A stretch of 64,000 nucleotides of DNA from Hyphomicrobiaceae bacterium (GCA_022844275.1 JALHMB010000001.1:434001-498000); one strand, 5' to 3'; shown: positions 28,103 to 36,697, numbered from the stretch's first letter. Notes: a model not told the origin generated them from the sequence alone. A program made the numbers and translations.

Positions 28103-29197
28103 ATGAAACTCCTTCTCGTCACAACGTGCGATCCCTGGACGCGCAGCGTCTCGACCGTCCATCACTACGTCGCCGCCGGGCGCGCGCTCGGCCACGACGT
28201 CGCGCTCTACGGTCCGCCGAACCCCGATCTGCCGGCGCTTCCCTATACGACCGATCTCGACGGCGTTGATCTCGCCCTTTCCGTCGTCCAGGTGCCGGGC
28301 GACCTCCCGCAAATGCCGCATCTGGCGCGTCTCATCGACACCATCCCGCCGGAGAAGCGCGCCGTCGTCGACCTCTGGGGCCGCTATAACGAGACGATCT
28401 TCGTCGATCACGACTTCAATCACCTGGAGAAGCTCGACGGTCATCAGGGTTGGGAGTGGGAGGAGGCCTTCCGCGCCATGTCCCCCACCATCCTGCAGCC
28501 GACACTGAGCCCGCTGCGTCCCGGCGTCGGCTCGTTCCTCTTTCATGCCTTCGCGCCCGATGCCGTCGTCGCGCCCGAGACGAGCGCCGAGAAAGCCGCA
28601 GCTCGCTGGCGCGACAGCGAGCGCTGGTTCGGCGTCGCCTATGTCGGCAGCAATTGGCAGCGTTGGGACCAGGTCCGCGATTTCCTCAAGGCCCATGCAC
28701 CGGTACGCAAGGAAGCGGGCTGGGCCGGCCTCATTGGCTGGGATTGGAAGGAGCGCCCCGAGTGGGCCGCCCAACAGGGATTAGCCGGCATCGATACCGA
28801 TCCCGAGCTGCTGCTCAATCTCGAGGTCACGATCAAGAACGGCGTCCGCTTCGACGAGATCTTCCGCTATCTCAACCAGTCGAAGTTCGTCCCCATTTTT
28901 CACCGGCCGCTCTTCCGTCACTTGAACTTCGTCACGGGGCGCTCGTTCGAAACCTTTCACGCCGACACCGTGCCCCTTCTCATGCTGCCGAAGCCGTTCG
29001 TCGAGGCCATCTATGGCCCGGCGGCACTGGCGCTCGTCCCCGGCGATGACATCGCTGCCTATCTGACCAAGTCCCTCAAGGAACCGGAACCCATCTGGGA
29101 TGCCGTCCTCAAGACGCGCGCCCATCTTGCCAAGCATCATTCCTACGCCCGCCGCTTCGACGAGCTGGCAACGATCACGGCCGGACGCAAACGATGA
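28103..29197 (+). CDS. CgeB-like glycosyltransferase, tandem copy 1
   Basis: A 364-residue cytoplasmic protein. The first strand (MKLLLVTTCDPWTRSVSTVHHYVAAGRALGHDVALYG) is a GT-B type N-terminal fold with a donor-side second half: FGVAYVGSNWQRW, then RSFETFHADTVPLLMLP, which fits the Glyco_trans_1_2 (CgeB-like) C-terminal pattern. It shares this plan with the next two genes. It overlaps copy 2 by 4 bases. Sugar donor and acceptor are unknown. Confidence 0.7.
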   Translation: MKLLLVTTCDPWTRSVSTVHHYVAAGRALGHDVALYGPPNPDLPALPYTTDLDGVDLALSVVQVPGDLPQMPHLARLIDTIPPEKRAVVDLWGRYNETIFVDHDFNHLEKLDGHQGWEWEEAFRAMSPTILQPTLSPLRPGVGSFLFHAFAPDAVVAPETSAEKAAARWRDSERWFGVAYVGSNWQRWDQVRDFLKAHAPVRKEAGWAGLIGWDWKERPEWAAQQGLAGIDTDPELLLNLEVTIKNGVRFDEIFRYLNQSKFVPIFHRPLFRHLNFVTGRSFETFHADTVPLLMLPKPFVEAIYGPAALALVPGDDIAAYLTKSLKEPEPIWDAVLKTRAHLAKHHSYARRFDELATITAGRKR

Positions 29198-30252
29198 ACA
29201 TCCTGTTCGTCATGAAGCATCGCGGCAATGCGGGGAACACCCACGCCGTGGCCGACTACATGCGCGTCGCGCCGCAGTTCGGGCACCGCGTCGCGATCTT
29301 CGGCCGCGCGCTGCCCTGGCTTCCCGAGATCAACTTCTCGGATCAGGTGCGCGAGTTCGACAAGGTGGTCTATCTGTTCGAATCCGAGATCTATCGGCTG
29401 AGCCCGGTGCACGAGACGACGCTCATCGGCGGCATCGCGCGCAAGGACCGCATGATCCTCGACATGGATGGGATGTATAATCCCGTCATCTGCCTCGACG
29501 GCTACGACCGCAATCACGACACCGAGGAAGAGCGCGCGCAGTGGCTCGAGCACTATCACGCGCTCGCCGACCACGTACACAAGCCGACGATCGCACCGCC
29601 CGCAGGCCCACGCGAAGTGCCGCTGACCTTCTACGGCTACGATCCCGCTCTTGAAACCGATCCGACGACAGCACCGGAGAAAATCTACGATATTCTCCAC
29701 GTCGGCCATAACTGGTGGCGCGGGCGCGACATCGAGAAGGTGCTCCTGCCTGTCGTCGCCAAGAATCGCAGCAAGATCGGCCGCGTCCGCTTCATCGGCC
29801 TGTGGTGGGACAAGCCGCCTACAGAACCCGGCTCCGGCAATCCTCTTGCCTTCGCGTTCGATTCCGACGCTTTCAAGCGCCTCGATATCGAGACGCAGGA
29901 CTCGGTGATGTACGACGAGGTCGTGCAGACCATGAGTATGGCGAAGATCAATATCTTCACGCAGCGCCCTGTCCTCCATCACCTCCGCCACCTGACGCTC
30001 AAGTACTTCGAGATCTTCTACGCCGATACGATCCCGCTGCTCGTGCTCGACGCCGATCATGCCGCCGACGTCTACGGACCGGCCGCGCGCGAGCTGGTCC
30101 TATCCGCTGGGCGTGCCGACGAGAAGATCATGGATGCGCTCGCCCGGCCGGAGCACTATCGCGAGGTCGTGCAGGAGGTGCGCCGTTATCTCGCCCGCCA
30201 TCACGGCTACGAGCAGCGCATGGGCGAACTCGCGACAGCGCTCAAGAGTTGA
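29194..30252 (+). CDS. CgeB-like glycosyltransferase, tandem copy 2
   Basis: A 352-residue paralogue of the flanking genes. It starts MNILFVMKHRGNAGNTHAVADYMRVAPQFGHRVAIFG, has YDILHVGHNWWRGRD at the start of the second domain, and LKYFEIFYADTIPLLVLDADH as the Glyco_trans_1_2-like acidic motif. DMDGMYNPVI matches DCDGAYNEPI of copy 3, pointing to a shared ancestor. Start and stop overlap copy 1. Activity is inferred from the fold only. Confidence 0.7.
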   Translation: MNILFVMKHRGNAGNTHAVADYMRVAPQFGHRVAIFGRALPWLPEINFSDQVREFDKVVYLFESEIYRLSPVHETTLIGGIARKDRMILDMDGMYNPVICLDGYDRNHDTEEERAQWLEHYHALADHVHKPTIAPPAGPREVPLTFYGYDPALETDPTTAPEKIYDILHVGHNWWRGRDIEKVLLPVVAKNRSKIGRVRFIGLWWDKPPTEPGSGNPLAFAFDSDAFKRLDIETQDSVMYDEVVQTMSMAKINIFTQRPVLHHLRHLTLKYFEIFYADTIPLLVLDADHAADVYGPAARELVLSAGRADEKIMDALARPEHYREVVQEVRRYLARHHGYEQRMGELATALKS

Positions 30253-30286
30253 TGACGGTGCTTGTCCTCGAGGAGCGCATCCCGAC

Positions 30287-31336
30287 ATGAAGCTGGTGTT
30301 CGTCTACTGGGGCTTCGAGAACGCCGGCAGCATGCTGGATCTCAAGGGCTACGCGCGCGCCGCCGAAGCTGCCGGCCACCAGGTTACGGTCTACGGGCCG
30401 CCAGGCCATGTCTTTGCGCTCGACTATTCCAAGGATCTCTCGAACGCCGACGCGGTCATCTTCGTCGTCGAATGGACGACCGATCTTCAGTTCGGCGACC
30501 GTCTCGACTGGTTGCGCCTCATCTCATCGGTGCCCCGCAGCCGGCGTGTCGTGATCGACTGCGACGGCGCCTACAACGAGCCCATCGCCTTCCGCGGTGA
30601 CTACAATCACAAGACGCCGGAGAAAAGCCGCGCCTGGATCGACATCTGCGACAGCATTGCCGACAAGATCTGCCAGCCAACCCTGAAGCCCGAGCGGGCG
30701 AACGTCATTCCCTTCCTCTTCCACATCTACGATCCCGCCTGGGAAACACCGCTCGATTTCTCGGCCAAAGAATTCGGCATGATCTATGTCGGCCACACGA
30801 AGTTCCGCTGGCACGGCATGTCGCAAGTGCTGCGCGGCATCGAGCCGATCCGCGATAAGATCGGCCGCATCGGCCTTGTCGGCGAAGGCTGGGATGCGCC
30901 CCTCGAGTGGACCGAGTGGAAGGAGATCCGCGACGACTACTACGTCGATCGCGACTATCTCAAGCAGCTCGGCGTCGAAGCGCTCGGCGCGGTCAAATAC
31001 AACGAAGTCATCGCCACTATGAGCCGGGGCATCTTCAATCCGGTCATCTATCGCCCCCTCTTTGAGCGGCTAGGTTTCGTCACCTGCCGCACGTTCGAGA
31101 CACCAGCCTCCGGGACAATTCCGCTCTTCCTGCTCGACTCAGACTACGTCCGCGGCGTATTCGGAACGGAGGCCGAGGCCCTGCTGCTCGGCCAGCGGCC
31201 CGATGAGAAAATTCTCGACGTTGTCAGCCGACCGCAGCACTACGCGGATATCGTGATGGGTATCCGCGAGGATTTCCGGCAGCGCCACAGTCCCGCAGCC
31301 CGCCTGAAGGACCTGATCGAGATCATCGAAGCCTAG
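30287..31336 (+). CDS. CgeB-like glycosyltransferase, tandem copy 3
   Basis: A 349-residue paralogue. It starts MKLVFVYWGFENAGSMLDLKGYARAAEAAGHQVTVYG, has GMIYVGHTKFRWHGM opening the second domain and CRTFETPASGTIPLFLLDSDY near the C-terminus. It starts 34 bp after copy 2 with no clear strong ribosome site. The last sense codon is GCC and the TAG stop at 31334-31336 is formed by the first bases of the twin-palindrome element, so the repeat trimmed or set the end of this gene. Function inferred from fold. Confidence 0.7.
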   Translation: MKLVFVYWGFENAGSMLDLKGYARAAEAAGHQVTVYGPPGHVFALDYSKDLSNADAVIFVVEWTTDLQFGDRLDWLRLISSVPRSRRVVIDCDGAYNEPIAFRGDYNHKTPEKSRAWIDICDSIADKICQPTLKPERANVIPFLFHIYDPAWETPLDFSAKEFGMIYVGHTKFRWHGMSQVLRGIEPIRDKIGRIGLVGEGWDAPLEWTEWKEIRDDYYVDRDYLKQLGVEALGAVKYNEVIATMSRGIFNPVIYRPLFERLGFVTCRTFETPASGTIPLFLLDSDYVRGVFGTEAEALLLGQRPDEKILDVVSRPQHYADIVMGIREDFRQRHSPAARLKDLIEIIEA

Positions 31337-31499
31337 TGTGATGATCGGAAAATTCGCCAGGCTTCGCGGCACTGCATCGAGCGAATTTCTCGATCTGAAT
31401 CGCACTAGAATATCTATGATTCTAGTGTCCCTTCTGCTTCCGAAGTTCGCTCGGGACGCCAGCAGAGAGGTTAGGCGAACTTCGGAAGCGGGACACTAG
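31333..31499. repeat. Twin-palindrome element, copy B (76-bp and 78-bp palindromes with 13-bp spacer)
   Basis: Inverted copy of the element at 4985-5151. The 76-bp palindrome is 31333-31408 (ctagtgtga to cgcactag) and the 78-bp palindrome 31422-31499 (ctagtgtccc to gggacactag), with a 13-bp spacer. The loop of the 78-bp palindrome keeps gctggcgtcccgag when read in reverse. Its left end gives the stop codon of the gene upstream; its right end lies one base before the GTG/ATG of the gene downstream. Confidence 0.85.
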
Positions 31500-31503
31500 T
31501 GTG

Positions 31504-32877
31504 ATGGCCAAGGCCAAGAGCCAAAGTTCGCAACCGACCGAGGCGCCCGGCGGACCGCCGCCCGTGCGGCGCATGGGCTTGCGCTATGGCTTCAATGAGA
31601 TCAATGGCTGGTGGCACCTTTCGGAAGGCCCGCACGGCGCGGAAATACGCCGCCGCCTCCGCCTGATGGACACGCGCGTCGTCCGCGTATTCGTCTTCGA
31701 TCCGCAGGTTCCCGATCCATTCAAGGATTGGCGCAGCTTCAGCGTCTGCATCCAGGGCGTGCTCGATGCCGGCGCGCTGCCAATGATCACCTTCGCTCGT
31801 TTTGCCCCGCCCTTCGACAATGTCTCGAGCATCCGCAGCTTCGTCGCGCGCTGCCGCGAAATCGTCTGGAGCGCGGTCCAGCAGTTTGGTGGCGAACAGG
31901 TCAAGGATTGGTACTGGTGTATCTGGAACGAGCCGAACAACCCGATTGTCGGCGGTGATGTCACCTATGATCAGTACCGCCACATTTACATCGAAACGGC
32001 GACGCGCATTCATGAGTTGCTCGCGCCTTATCTCGGCGGCGCAAAGGCCCGTATCGGCGGCCCGTCCATCGACGGGAACCACCGGCCGTACTGGATGGAC
32101 TGGATCGCGCGCCTCGTCGATGAAGTCGACGATCCGTTGCTCGGATTCGTGAATTGGCATCGCTACGGCGATTGGCGCCCTGCCGTGCCGAGCCATACGC
32201 TCGGGCTCCAGATGTGGAACTCGCCAGATGCCCCGCTCGGGAAAACGCTCGAAGCACTCTTGATGGCGCAGCTCCCGACGTACGAAGGTCGTGCGCGCGG
32301 CGTTGCGCGCCTAGTCAAGGGCCGAGACATCCTGAACATCTGCGGCGAGCTGAATACAATCTCACATCACGAGAACTATTACACGCTCGGCCTCAACCAG
32401 AACCTTTTCGGCGCCGTCTTCTACATGTCCGCGCTCATCCATCTGATCCGCGGCGGCGCCGATGCCGAAATGCGCTGGACTGCAACTGCCCACGGTAGCG
32501 ATGCCTACGGTCTCCTCTCCATGCGCGGCGAGCCCATGCCGCCGGCGCTTGCCAAGCAGGTCTTCGCCCAGCACGTACGCTTCGGCGACATCATCCGCTT
32601 TCCGCCGGCACGGCACGACTTTCCGGAGGTCGATACCGTTTTGGCCTCGCACGAGGACGGGCGCCTCAGCGCGGTGTTCGTTAACGTATCCGCGCGCCCG
32701 CTCGTGTTGCGCGCGGCGGAATGGTATGACGGCCTCGGCTCCTGTGGCGAGGTTCTGCGCCTCGATACGAGCACCGGGGGACGGGTGACACGAGGCCCCT
32801 TCGATGGGACGGTCCGCATCGAGGGCTACGGCATGGCCATCGTGAGCAATCGGGCAGCCCCGACCATAATCGACTAG
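31504..32877 (+). CDS. Glycoside hydrolase, GH39-like
   Basis: A 457-residue protein with a TIM-barrel glycosidase pattern like GH39 xylosidases: YGFNEINGWWHLSEG at the start, IWNEPNNPIVGGD carrying the acid/base Glu (NEP), HRYGDW, and ICGELNTISHHENYY carrying the likely nucleophile Glu. A small beta domain follows. No signal peptide is visible, so it may be cytoplasmic or act with the glycan genes around it. Start is ATG 31504 or GTG 31501, both directly after the twin-palindrome element, which therefore forms its leader. Confidence 0.75.
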   Translation: MAKAKSQSSQPTEAPGGPPPVRRMGLRYGFNEINGWWHLSEGPHGAEIRRRLRLMDTRVVRVFVFDPQVPDPFKDWRSFSVCIQGVLDAGALPMITFARFAPPFDNVSSIRSFVARCREIVWSAVQQFGGEQVKDWYWCIWNEPNNPIVGGDVTYDQYRHIYIETATRIHELLAPYLGGAKARIGGPSIDGNHRPYWMDWIARLVDEVDDPLLGFVNWHRYGDWRPAVPSHTLGLQMWNSPDAPLGKTLEALLMAQLPTYEGRARGVARLVKGRDILNICGELNTISHHENYYTLGLNQNLFGAVFYMSALIHLIRGGADAEMRWTATAHGSDAYGLLSMRGEPMPPALAKQVFAQHVRFGDIIRFPPARHDFPEVDTVLASHEDGRLSAVFVNVSARPLVLRAAEWYDGLGSCGEVLRLDTSTGGRVTRGPFDGTVRIEGYGMAIVSNRAAPTIID

Positions 32878-32909
32878 AAAGCCGCATACGGGGCTGAGGG
32901 AGACGACGG

Positions 32910-33470
32910 GTGGATAAGGCATTCGGCTGGATCGGCGAGATCTTCCAGACGCTGTTGCGGCTCCTGCCGTGGCTCGTCATCGTGCCCGCGACGCACGCCG
33001 GTGTCGCGTTCGTGCACGGGCATCGTGTGAAGAAGTGGGGTCCGGGCCTGCACTGGTATTGGCCGGTCGTGACATCGTACAAGCTGACGATGACCGTGCG
33101 GCAGACGCAGAAGATACAGTCGAAAGTCATCATGAGCGCCGACAACCAGACGATCATCGTCGGTGCGCTCGTGACCTACTACGTCGATGATATCGTCGCA
33201 GCCCTCGCCCATATCGCCGATCTTGCCTCGGACGTGATCGAGCGCGCGCAGGGCGCAATCCTCAACGAGGTCAGCAAGCATACGCTCGAAGAAATCCAGG
33301 CCGACCGCGTCGCATTCAACCATAAGCTCAAGGACGTTGTCGGTGCCAATCTGAATGGCTACGGCGTGCAGATTCTGCAGATCCAGCTCACCGAGCTCGC
33401 GCCGACGCAATCCATCGCCTTCAATGGCCACGCGGCCGTCGGCAACTACGCGCTGTGGAGCGGATTCTAA
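32910..33470 (+). CDS. Short SPFH (band 7/prohibitin-like) domain protein
   Basis: A 186-residue membrane-anchored protein. Residues 10-30 are hydrophobic (LLRLLPWLVIVPATHAGVAF), followed by the SPFH domain with GPGLHWYWPVVTSY, SADNQTIIVGALVTYYVDD and ILNEVSKHTLEEIQADR. Normal family members have a long coiled coil after the domain; here the protein stops at about residue 186, so it lacks that part. The start is a GTG 6 bases after GACGGG. It is the last gene of the glycan operon. Confidence 0.78.
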   Translation: MDKAFGWIGEIFQTLLRLLPWLVIVPATHAGVAFVHGHRVKKWGPGLHWYWPVVTSYKLTMTVRQTQKIQSKVIMSADNQTIIVGALVTYYVDDIVAALAHIADLASDVIERAQGAILNEVSKHTLEEIQADRVAFNHKLKDVVGANLNGYGVQILQIQLTELAPTQSIAFNGHAAVGNYALWSGF

Positions 33471-33479
33471 GAATCAAAG

Positions 33480-33606
33480 GCGGGTGGTTCCGGGAGGGTG
33501 TCCCTCCCGACGGGAGCGCGAGGGCTGGCCCTCGTCGCGCCGCAGGCGCGACGGGGCTTTCGCCCCTGGCCCCAACCGGGAGGGACACCCTCCCGGACCC
33601 ACCCGC
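33480..33606. repeat. GC-rich inverted-repeat element, copy 1 (127 bp), at a convergent gene end
   Basis: Left arm 33480-33509 and right arm 33577-33606 are 30-bp inverted repeats with one mismatch, each able to fold on itself (gggaggg-tgt-ccctccc). Three smaller hairpins lie between them. It fills the gap between the ends of the SPFH gene (+) and the TylF-type gene (-), and a ttttatga tail follows, so it can act as a terminator in both directions. Matching copies are at 61185-61305 and a half copy at 53449-53474. Confidence 0.8.
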
Positions 33607-33608
33607 TT

Positions 33609-34376
33609 TTATGATTTCACCCAATACACGCCCCACTCGTCGATGCGCTGGATCGGATCGCTGATGCCGTGCGTGGCGCGATACTCATCGACAGCAGTGC
33701 GGTGCGCTTCGAAGAGGTGATAGTCGTCCGCGATCAGCGTGCCGCCGGATGAGAGCTTGGGGTAGAGGTTCACGATCCCATCGCGCGTGCTCTCGTACAT
33801 GTCGCCATCGAGGCGCAGCACGGCCAGTTGCGTGATCGGCGCGGTCGGCAGCGTGTCCTTGAACAGCCCTTTCAGAAACACGACCTGCTCATCGAGCAGG
33901 CCGTAGCGCGCAAAGTTCGCCTTCACCTCGGGAAGCGAAACCGCGAAGTCCTTCCAGGTGTGAAAGTCCGCGCCTGCATCCGGCGCGACGCCCTCCGATG
34001 GCGGCGGAAGGCCGGCGAAGCTGTCGGCGGCGATCACGCGACGGTCCGTGATGCCGTACGCCTTCAGCACCGCACGCATCATCATGACGGCGCCGCCACG
34101 CCACACGCCTGTCTCTATGAAATCACCAGGAATGCCCGCGCGGATGACGCGCTCGCATTCAGCGCGCACATTCTCCATGCGCTTGAAGCCGATCATGGAA
34201 GGCGCTGCCGAAGGCCAGTCCCAGCCCTGCTCGCGGTACTCTTCGTAGTAGGCATCGACCTTCGAGGATGGCAGCGGCGGATCACGGTTGAGGCGGCCGA
34301 TCAGGCTGTCGCGCATGAGATCAAGGTAGGCTGTGCGCAGCGCCTCGACATCGGTGTTCTCGACTTGGCTCTTCAT
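33609..34376 (-). CDS. TylF/MycF family O-methyltransferase
   Basis: A 255-residue SAM-dependent sugar O-methyltransferase of the macrocin-O-methyltransferase (TylF) family. Visible marks are GDFIETGVWRGGAVMMMRAVL (SAM pocket), VIAADSFAGLPPPSEG, FLKGLFKDTLP and RLDGDMYESTRDGIVNLYPKLSSGG (metal-binding Asp pair), then IADDYHLFEAHRTAVDEYR. It fits modification of a surface sugar, in line with the glycan cluster it faces. Its TAA stop comes from the ttttatga tail of the repeat. Confidence 0.9.
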   Translation of the reverse strand: MKSQVENTDVEALRTAYLDLMRDSLIGRLNRDPPLPSSKVDAYYEEYREQGWDWPSAAPSMIGFKRMENVRAECERVIRAGIPGDFIETGVWRGGAVMMMRAVLKAYGITDRRVIAADSFAGLPPPSEGVAPDAGADFHTWKDFAVSLPEVKANFARYGLLDEQVVFLKGLFKDTLPTAPITQLAVLRLDGDMYESTRDGIVNLYPKLSSGGTLIADDYHLFEAHRTAVDEYRATHGISDPIQRIDEWGVYWVKS

Positions 34377-34672
34377 GGGCTCACTGGCTCAGGCGCGGTA
34401 TTTTAGGGTGCCCGATCGGTGGCACCAGGATGTACTAGCAGACTTTCGCGCTCCAAGGGCCACGGCCCCGCTTCCTACTACTAGGCCACCGTGCAGCAAT
34501 AGTATTCTCCGGATCGCAGTTTCCGCAGAAAGTTCCGCCGATCAGCCGGGAGAAGGTCAGACCTGCGGCTTCAAGGGCTGGTTGTGAGACGCAATCCTTG
34601 GAAGAATAGCCTCCATAGAGGCGGCGGCCCGCGAGTGCGCGGTTCGCCTCAGCCATCCAACGGAGATGACGC
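34377..34672. other. 296-bp gap without a supported gene
   Basis: Between the divergent TylF-type and GST genes. Minus-strand frames here are shadow readings of the GST start. GGAGATG lies 3 bases before the GST ATG. No other feature seen. Confidence 0.4.
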
Positions 34673-35545
34673 ATGAGCAGCGGCACGGAGTACGTCCCAC
34701 CCAAGGTCTGGACATGGGACAAGGAGAACGGCGGGCGCTTCGCCAACATCAATCGCCCCATTGCCGGCCCGACGCACGAGAAGGTGCTGCCTGTCGGCAA
34801 GCATCCCTTTCAACTCTACTCGCTCGGCACGCCCAATGGCGTGAAAGTGACCATCATGTTCGAGGAGCTTCTCGCGCTCGGGCACAAGGGTGCCGAGTAC
34901 GATGCCTGGCTCATCCGCATCGGCGATGGCGACCAGTTCGGATCGGGCTTCGTCGAGGTCAATCCCAACTCGAAGATCCCGGCCCTGCTCGATCGCACAG
35001 ACCCGGCCAAGCCCAGGCGCGTTTTCGAGTCCGGCTCGATCCTGCTCTATCTCGCGGAGAAGTTCGCGGCCTTCCTGCCCAAGGATCCCGACAAGCGCAC
35101 CGAGGCCCTGAACTGGCTCTTCTGGCAAATGGGAAGCGCACCCTATCTCGGCGGCGGCTTCGGGCACTTCTATGCCTATGCGCCCGCCAAGTGGGAATAT
35201 CCGATCAACCGCTTCGCCATGGAGGTGAAGCGCCAGCTCGATGTGCTCGACCGACATCTCGCCGACAACGCCTACATGGCCGGCGACGAGTACAGCATTG
35301 CGGACATGGCCATCTGGCCCTGGTACGGCGCGCTGGCCAAGGGCCTTCTTTACGGCGGCGGCGAGTTTCTCGACGTTGCAAGCTACAAGCACGTGAACCG
35401 CTGGACGGATCAGATCGCGCAACGCCCCACCGTCAAACGCGGGCGCATGGTCAATCGCATCCAGGGCGATCCATCAAGCCAGCTCCGCGAACGTCACGAC
35501 GCCAGCGACTTCGAGACGAAAACACAGGACAAGCTGGGTGGCTAG
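34673..35545 (+). CDS. yghU: Glutathione S-transferase, YghU type (nu class)
   Basis: A 290-residue GST. The extended N-terminus (EYVPPKVWTWDKENGGRFANINRPIAGPTHEKVLPVGKHPFQLYSLGTPNG) is the hallmark of YghU-like nu-class enzymes, which reduce organic peroxides and bind two glutathiones. The thioredoxin-like fold follows with VNPNSKIPALLD and FESGSILLYLAEKF, and the helical domain with QMGSAPYLGGGFGHFYAYAPAKWEYPINRF. ATG has GGAGATGACGC upstream. Confidence 0.93.
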   Translation: MSSGTEYVPPKVWTWDKENGGRFANINRPIAGPTHEKVLPVGKHPFQLYSLGTPNGVKVTIMFEELLALGHKGAEYDAWLIRIGDGDQFGSGFVEVNPNSKIPALLDRTDPAKPRRVFESGSILLYLAEKFAAFLPKDPDKRTEALNWLFWQMGSAPYLGGGFGHFYAYAPAKWEYPINRFAMEVKRQLDVLDRHLADNAYMAGDEYSIADMAIWPWYGALAKGLLYGGGEFLDVASYKHVNRWTDQIAQRPTVKRGRMVNRIQGDPSSQLRERHDASDFETKTQDKLGG

Positions 35546-35556
35546 AGCCCGATCGA

Positions 35557-35590
35557 GTGCGTGGGCGAAGTTCGAGTCCCGCCCACGCAC
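35557..35590. terminator. Hairpin between convergent GST and NIPSNAP genes
   Basis: A perfect 11-bp stem (gtgcgtgggcg at 35557-35567 with its complement at 35580-35590) around a 12-base loop. It fills the 50-bp gap between gene ends on both strands. There is no T-run on the plus strand, so it may work as a transcript end barrier rather than a classic intrinsic terminator. Confidence 0.5.
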
Positions 35591-35595
35591 GTCTC

Positions 35596-35931
35596 TCACG
35601 AACTGGAAGGCGGGCTCCGCGGCACTTTGAAGAACGGTGCGGGCACGAGCAGCTTGTTCTCCACCTTGACGACAAGCGGCCTCATCTTCTTCGCGTACGA
35701 CTGCCACTCGGGCGCTGCCAGAAGGCGCTTGCGGCGCTCGAAGCGATCATCGAGGCTGTCGTATCCCCACATATGGACGATCTGATTGAGCGGCCCGAAA
35801 TCCGTGTAGTAGTAGCCGACCATGTTGCCGAGTATGCGCACCTGGCATTCCATGCCCTCCTCCTCGTAGAGCTTGAGGAAGACGGGAACTTGCCCCGCAT
35901 GAAGAGTATAAATCCGCTCATCCACGAACAT
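35596..35931 (-). CDS. NIPSNAP family protein
   Basis: A 111-residue NIPSNAP-fold protein: DERIYTLHAGQVPVFLKLYEEEG, QIVHMWGYDSLDDRFERRKRLLAAPEW and LLVPAPFFKVP. It is a relative of the protein at 18847-19173. It stands alone between the GST gene and a PNPOx-like gene. Small-molecule role unknown. Confidence 0.88.
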   Translation of the reverse strand: MFVDERIYTLHAGQVPVFLKLYEEEGMECQVRILGNMVGYYYTDFGPLNQIVHMWGYDSLDDRFERRKRLLAAPEWQSYAKKMRPLVVKVENKLLVPAPFFKVPRSPPSSS

Positions 35932-36030
35932 GCGTGCACCTCGCTCGACTGTTGACCGGGAGCGAACATAGTCAAACGCCGCCCAAGAGCGAGAGCCTCC
36001 TGGTATCAGCGGGATTGCATTTGCATCCGA

Positions 36031-36615
36031 TCAACGCGCTCGTGGCGGCACGACATCCTTGAAGGCATCGAAACCCTTCCAGGCCGGCTCCACTGGAGCG
36101 ACGCCTTCGCAGAGCGTGTAAGGCGAGGCCTCGCCCGTCCGCAGGTTCGGAATGTAGCGCGGGCAGTTTGGGAATATGTGCTCTGGCACGACGCGCACGA
36201 TGTTCTGAGCGCCTGCCTTGCTCGCGATCAGCGGATCGTCGCCGTGCACGCTCGCGCGGCCATTGACGCGCAGCCGCTTCGGCTTCTCACCCATGTCGAT
36301 GAAGAGCAGGCCGACGTTCGGGTTGCTTTTGATATTGCCGAGGCTCTTGAACATGCCATTGCCGTCGTAGTCGGGAAAGACCAGCAGGTCCGGCGCCGCG
36401 ATGCTGACGAAGCCCGGCGGACCGCCCTTGAACGAACAATCTGGATGTCCATCCCCGTCCGCCGTCGCGAGAAAGAAAAAGCTCACGCTCTCGATGAACG
36501 CCTTGTCGTCGTCCTTGAACCTGTCGCGCCACAGGCGCTCGACGAGGCGGTCCGCAAGAGGCCGCGAGCCGAACTGGTCCTGAAGCTCGCGATTGCCGTC
36601 ATGGTACATGGGCAT
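36031..36615 (-). CDS. Pyridoxamine 5'-phosphate oxidase family protein
   Basis: A 194-residue flavin-binding split-barrel protein. Recognisable parts are FFLATADGDGHPDCSFKGGPPGFVSI, LVFPDYDGNGMFKSLGNI, VGLLFIDMG, LRVNGRASV, and a closing CPRYIP segment common to FMN-binding PNPOx-like proteins. The best ribosome site (GGAGGTG) lies 6 bases before an ATG at 36615, so I use this start rather than the earlier ATG at 36633. Substrate unknown; not the vitamin B6 enzyme itself. Confidence 0.85.
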   Translation of the reverse strand: MPMYHDGNRELQDQFGSRPLADRLVERLWRDRFKDDDKAFIESVSFFFLATADGDGHPDCSFKGGPPGFVSIAAPDLLVFPDYDGNGMFKSLGNIKSNPNVGLLFIDMGEKPKRLRVNGRASVHGDDPLIASKAGAQNIVRVVPEHIFPNCPRYIPNLRTGEASPYTLCEGVAPVEPAWKGFDAFKDVVPPRAR

Positions 36616-36697
36616 GGCCAGCACCTCCGACATGGACGAAGGTCGCCATTCTATGCGACCGCAGGCGTCCGCGCCAGTGGCCGCCCGGACGCCGCGC

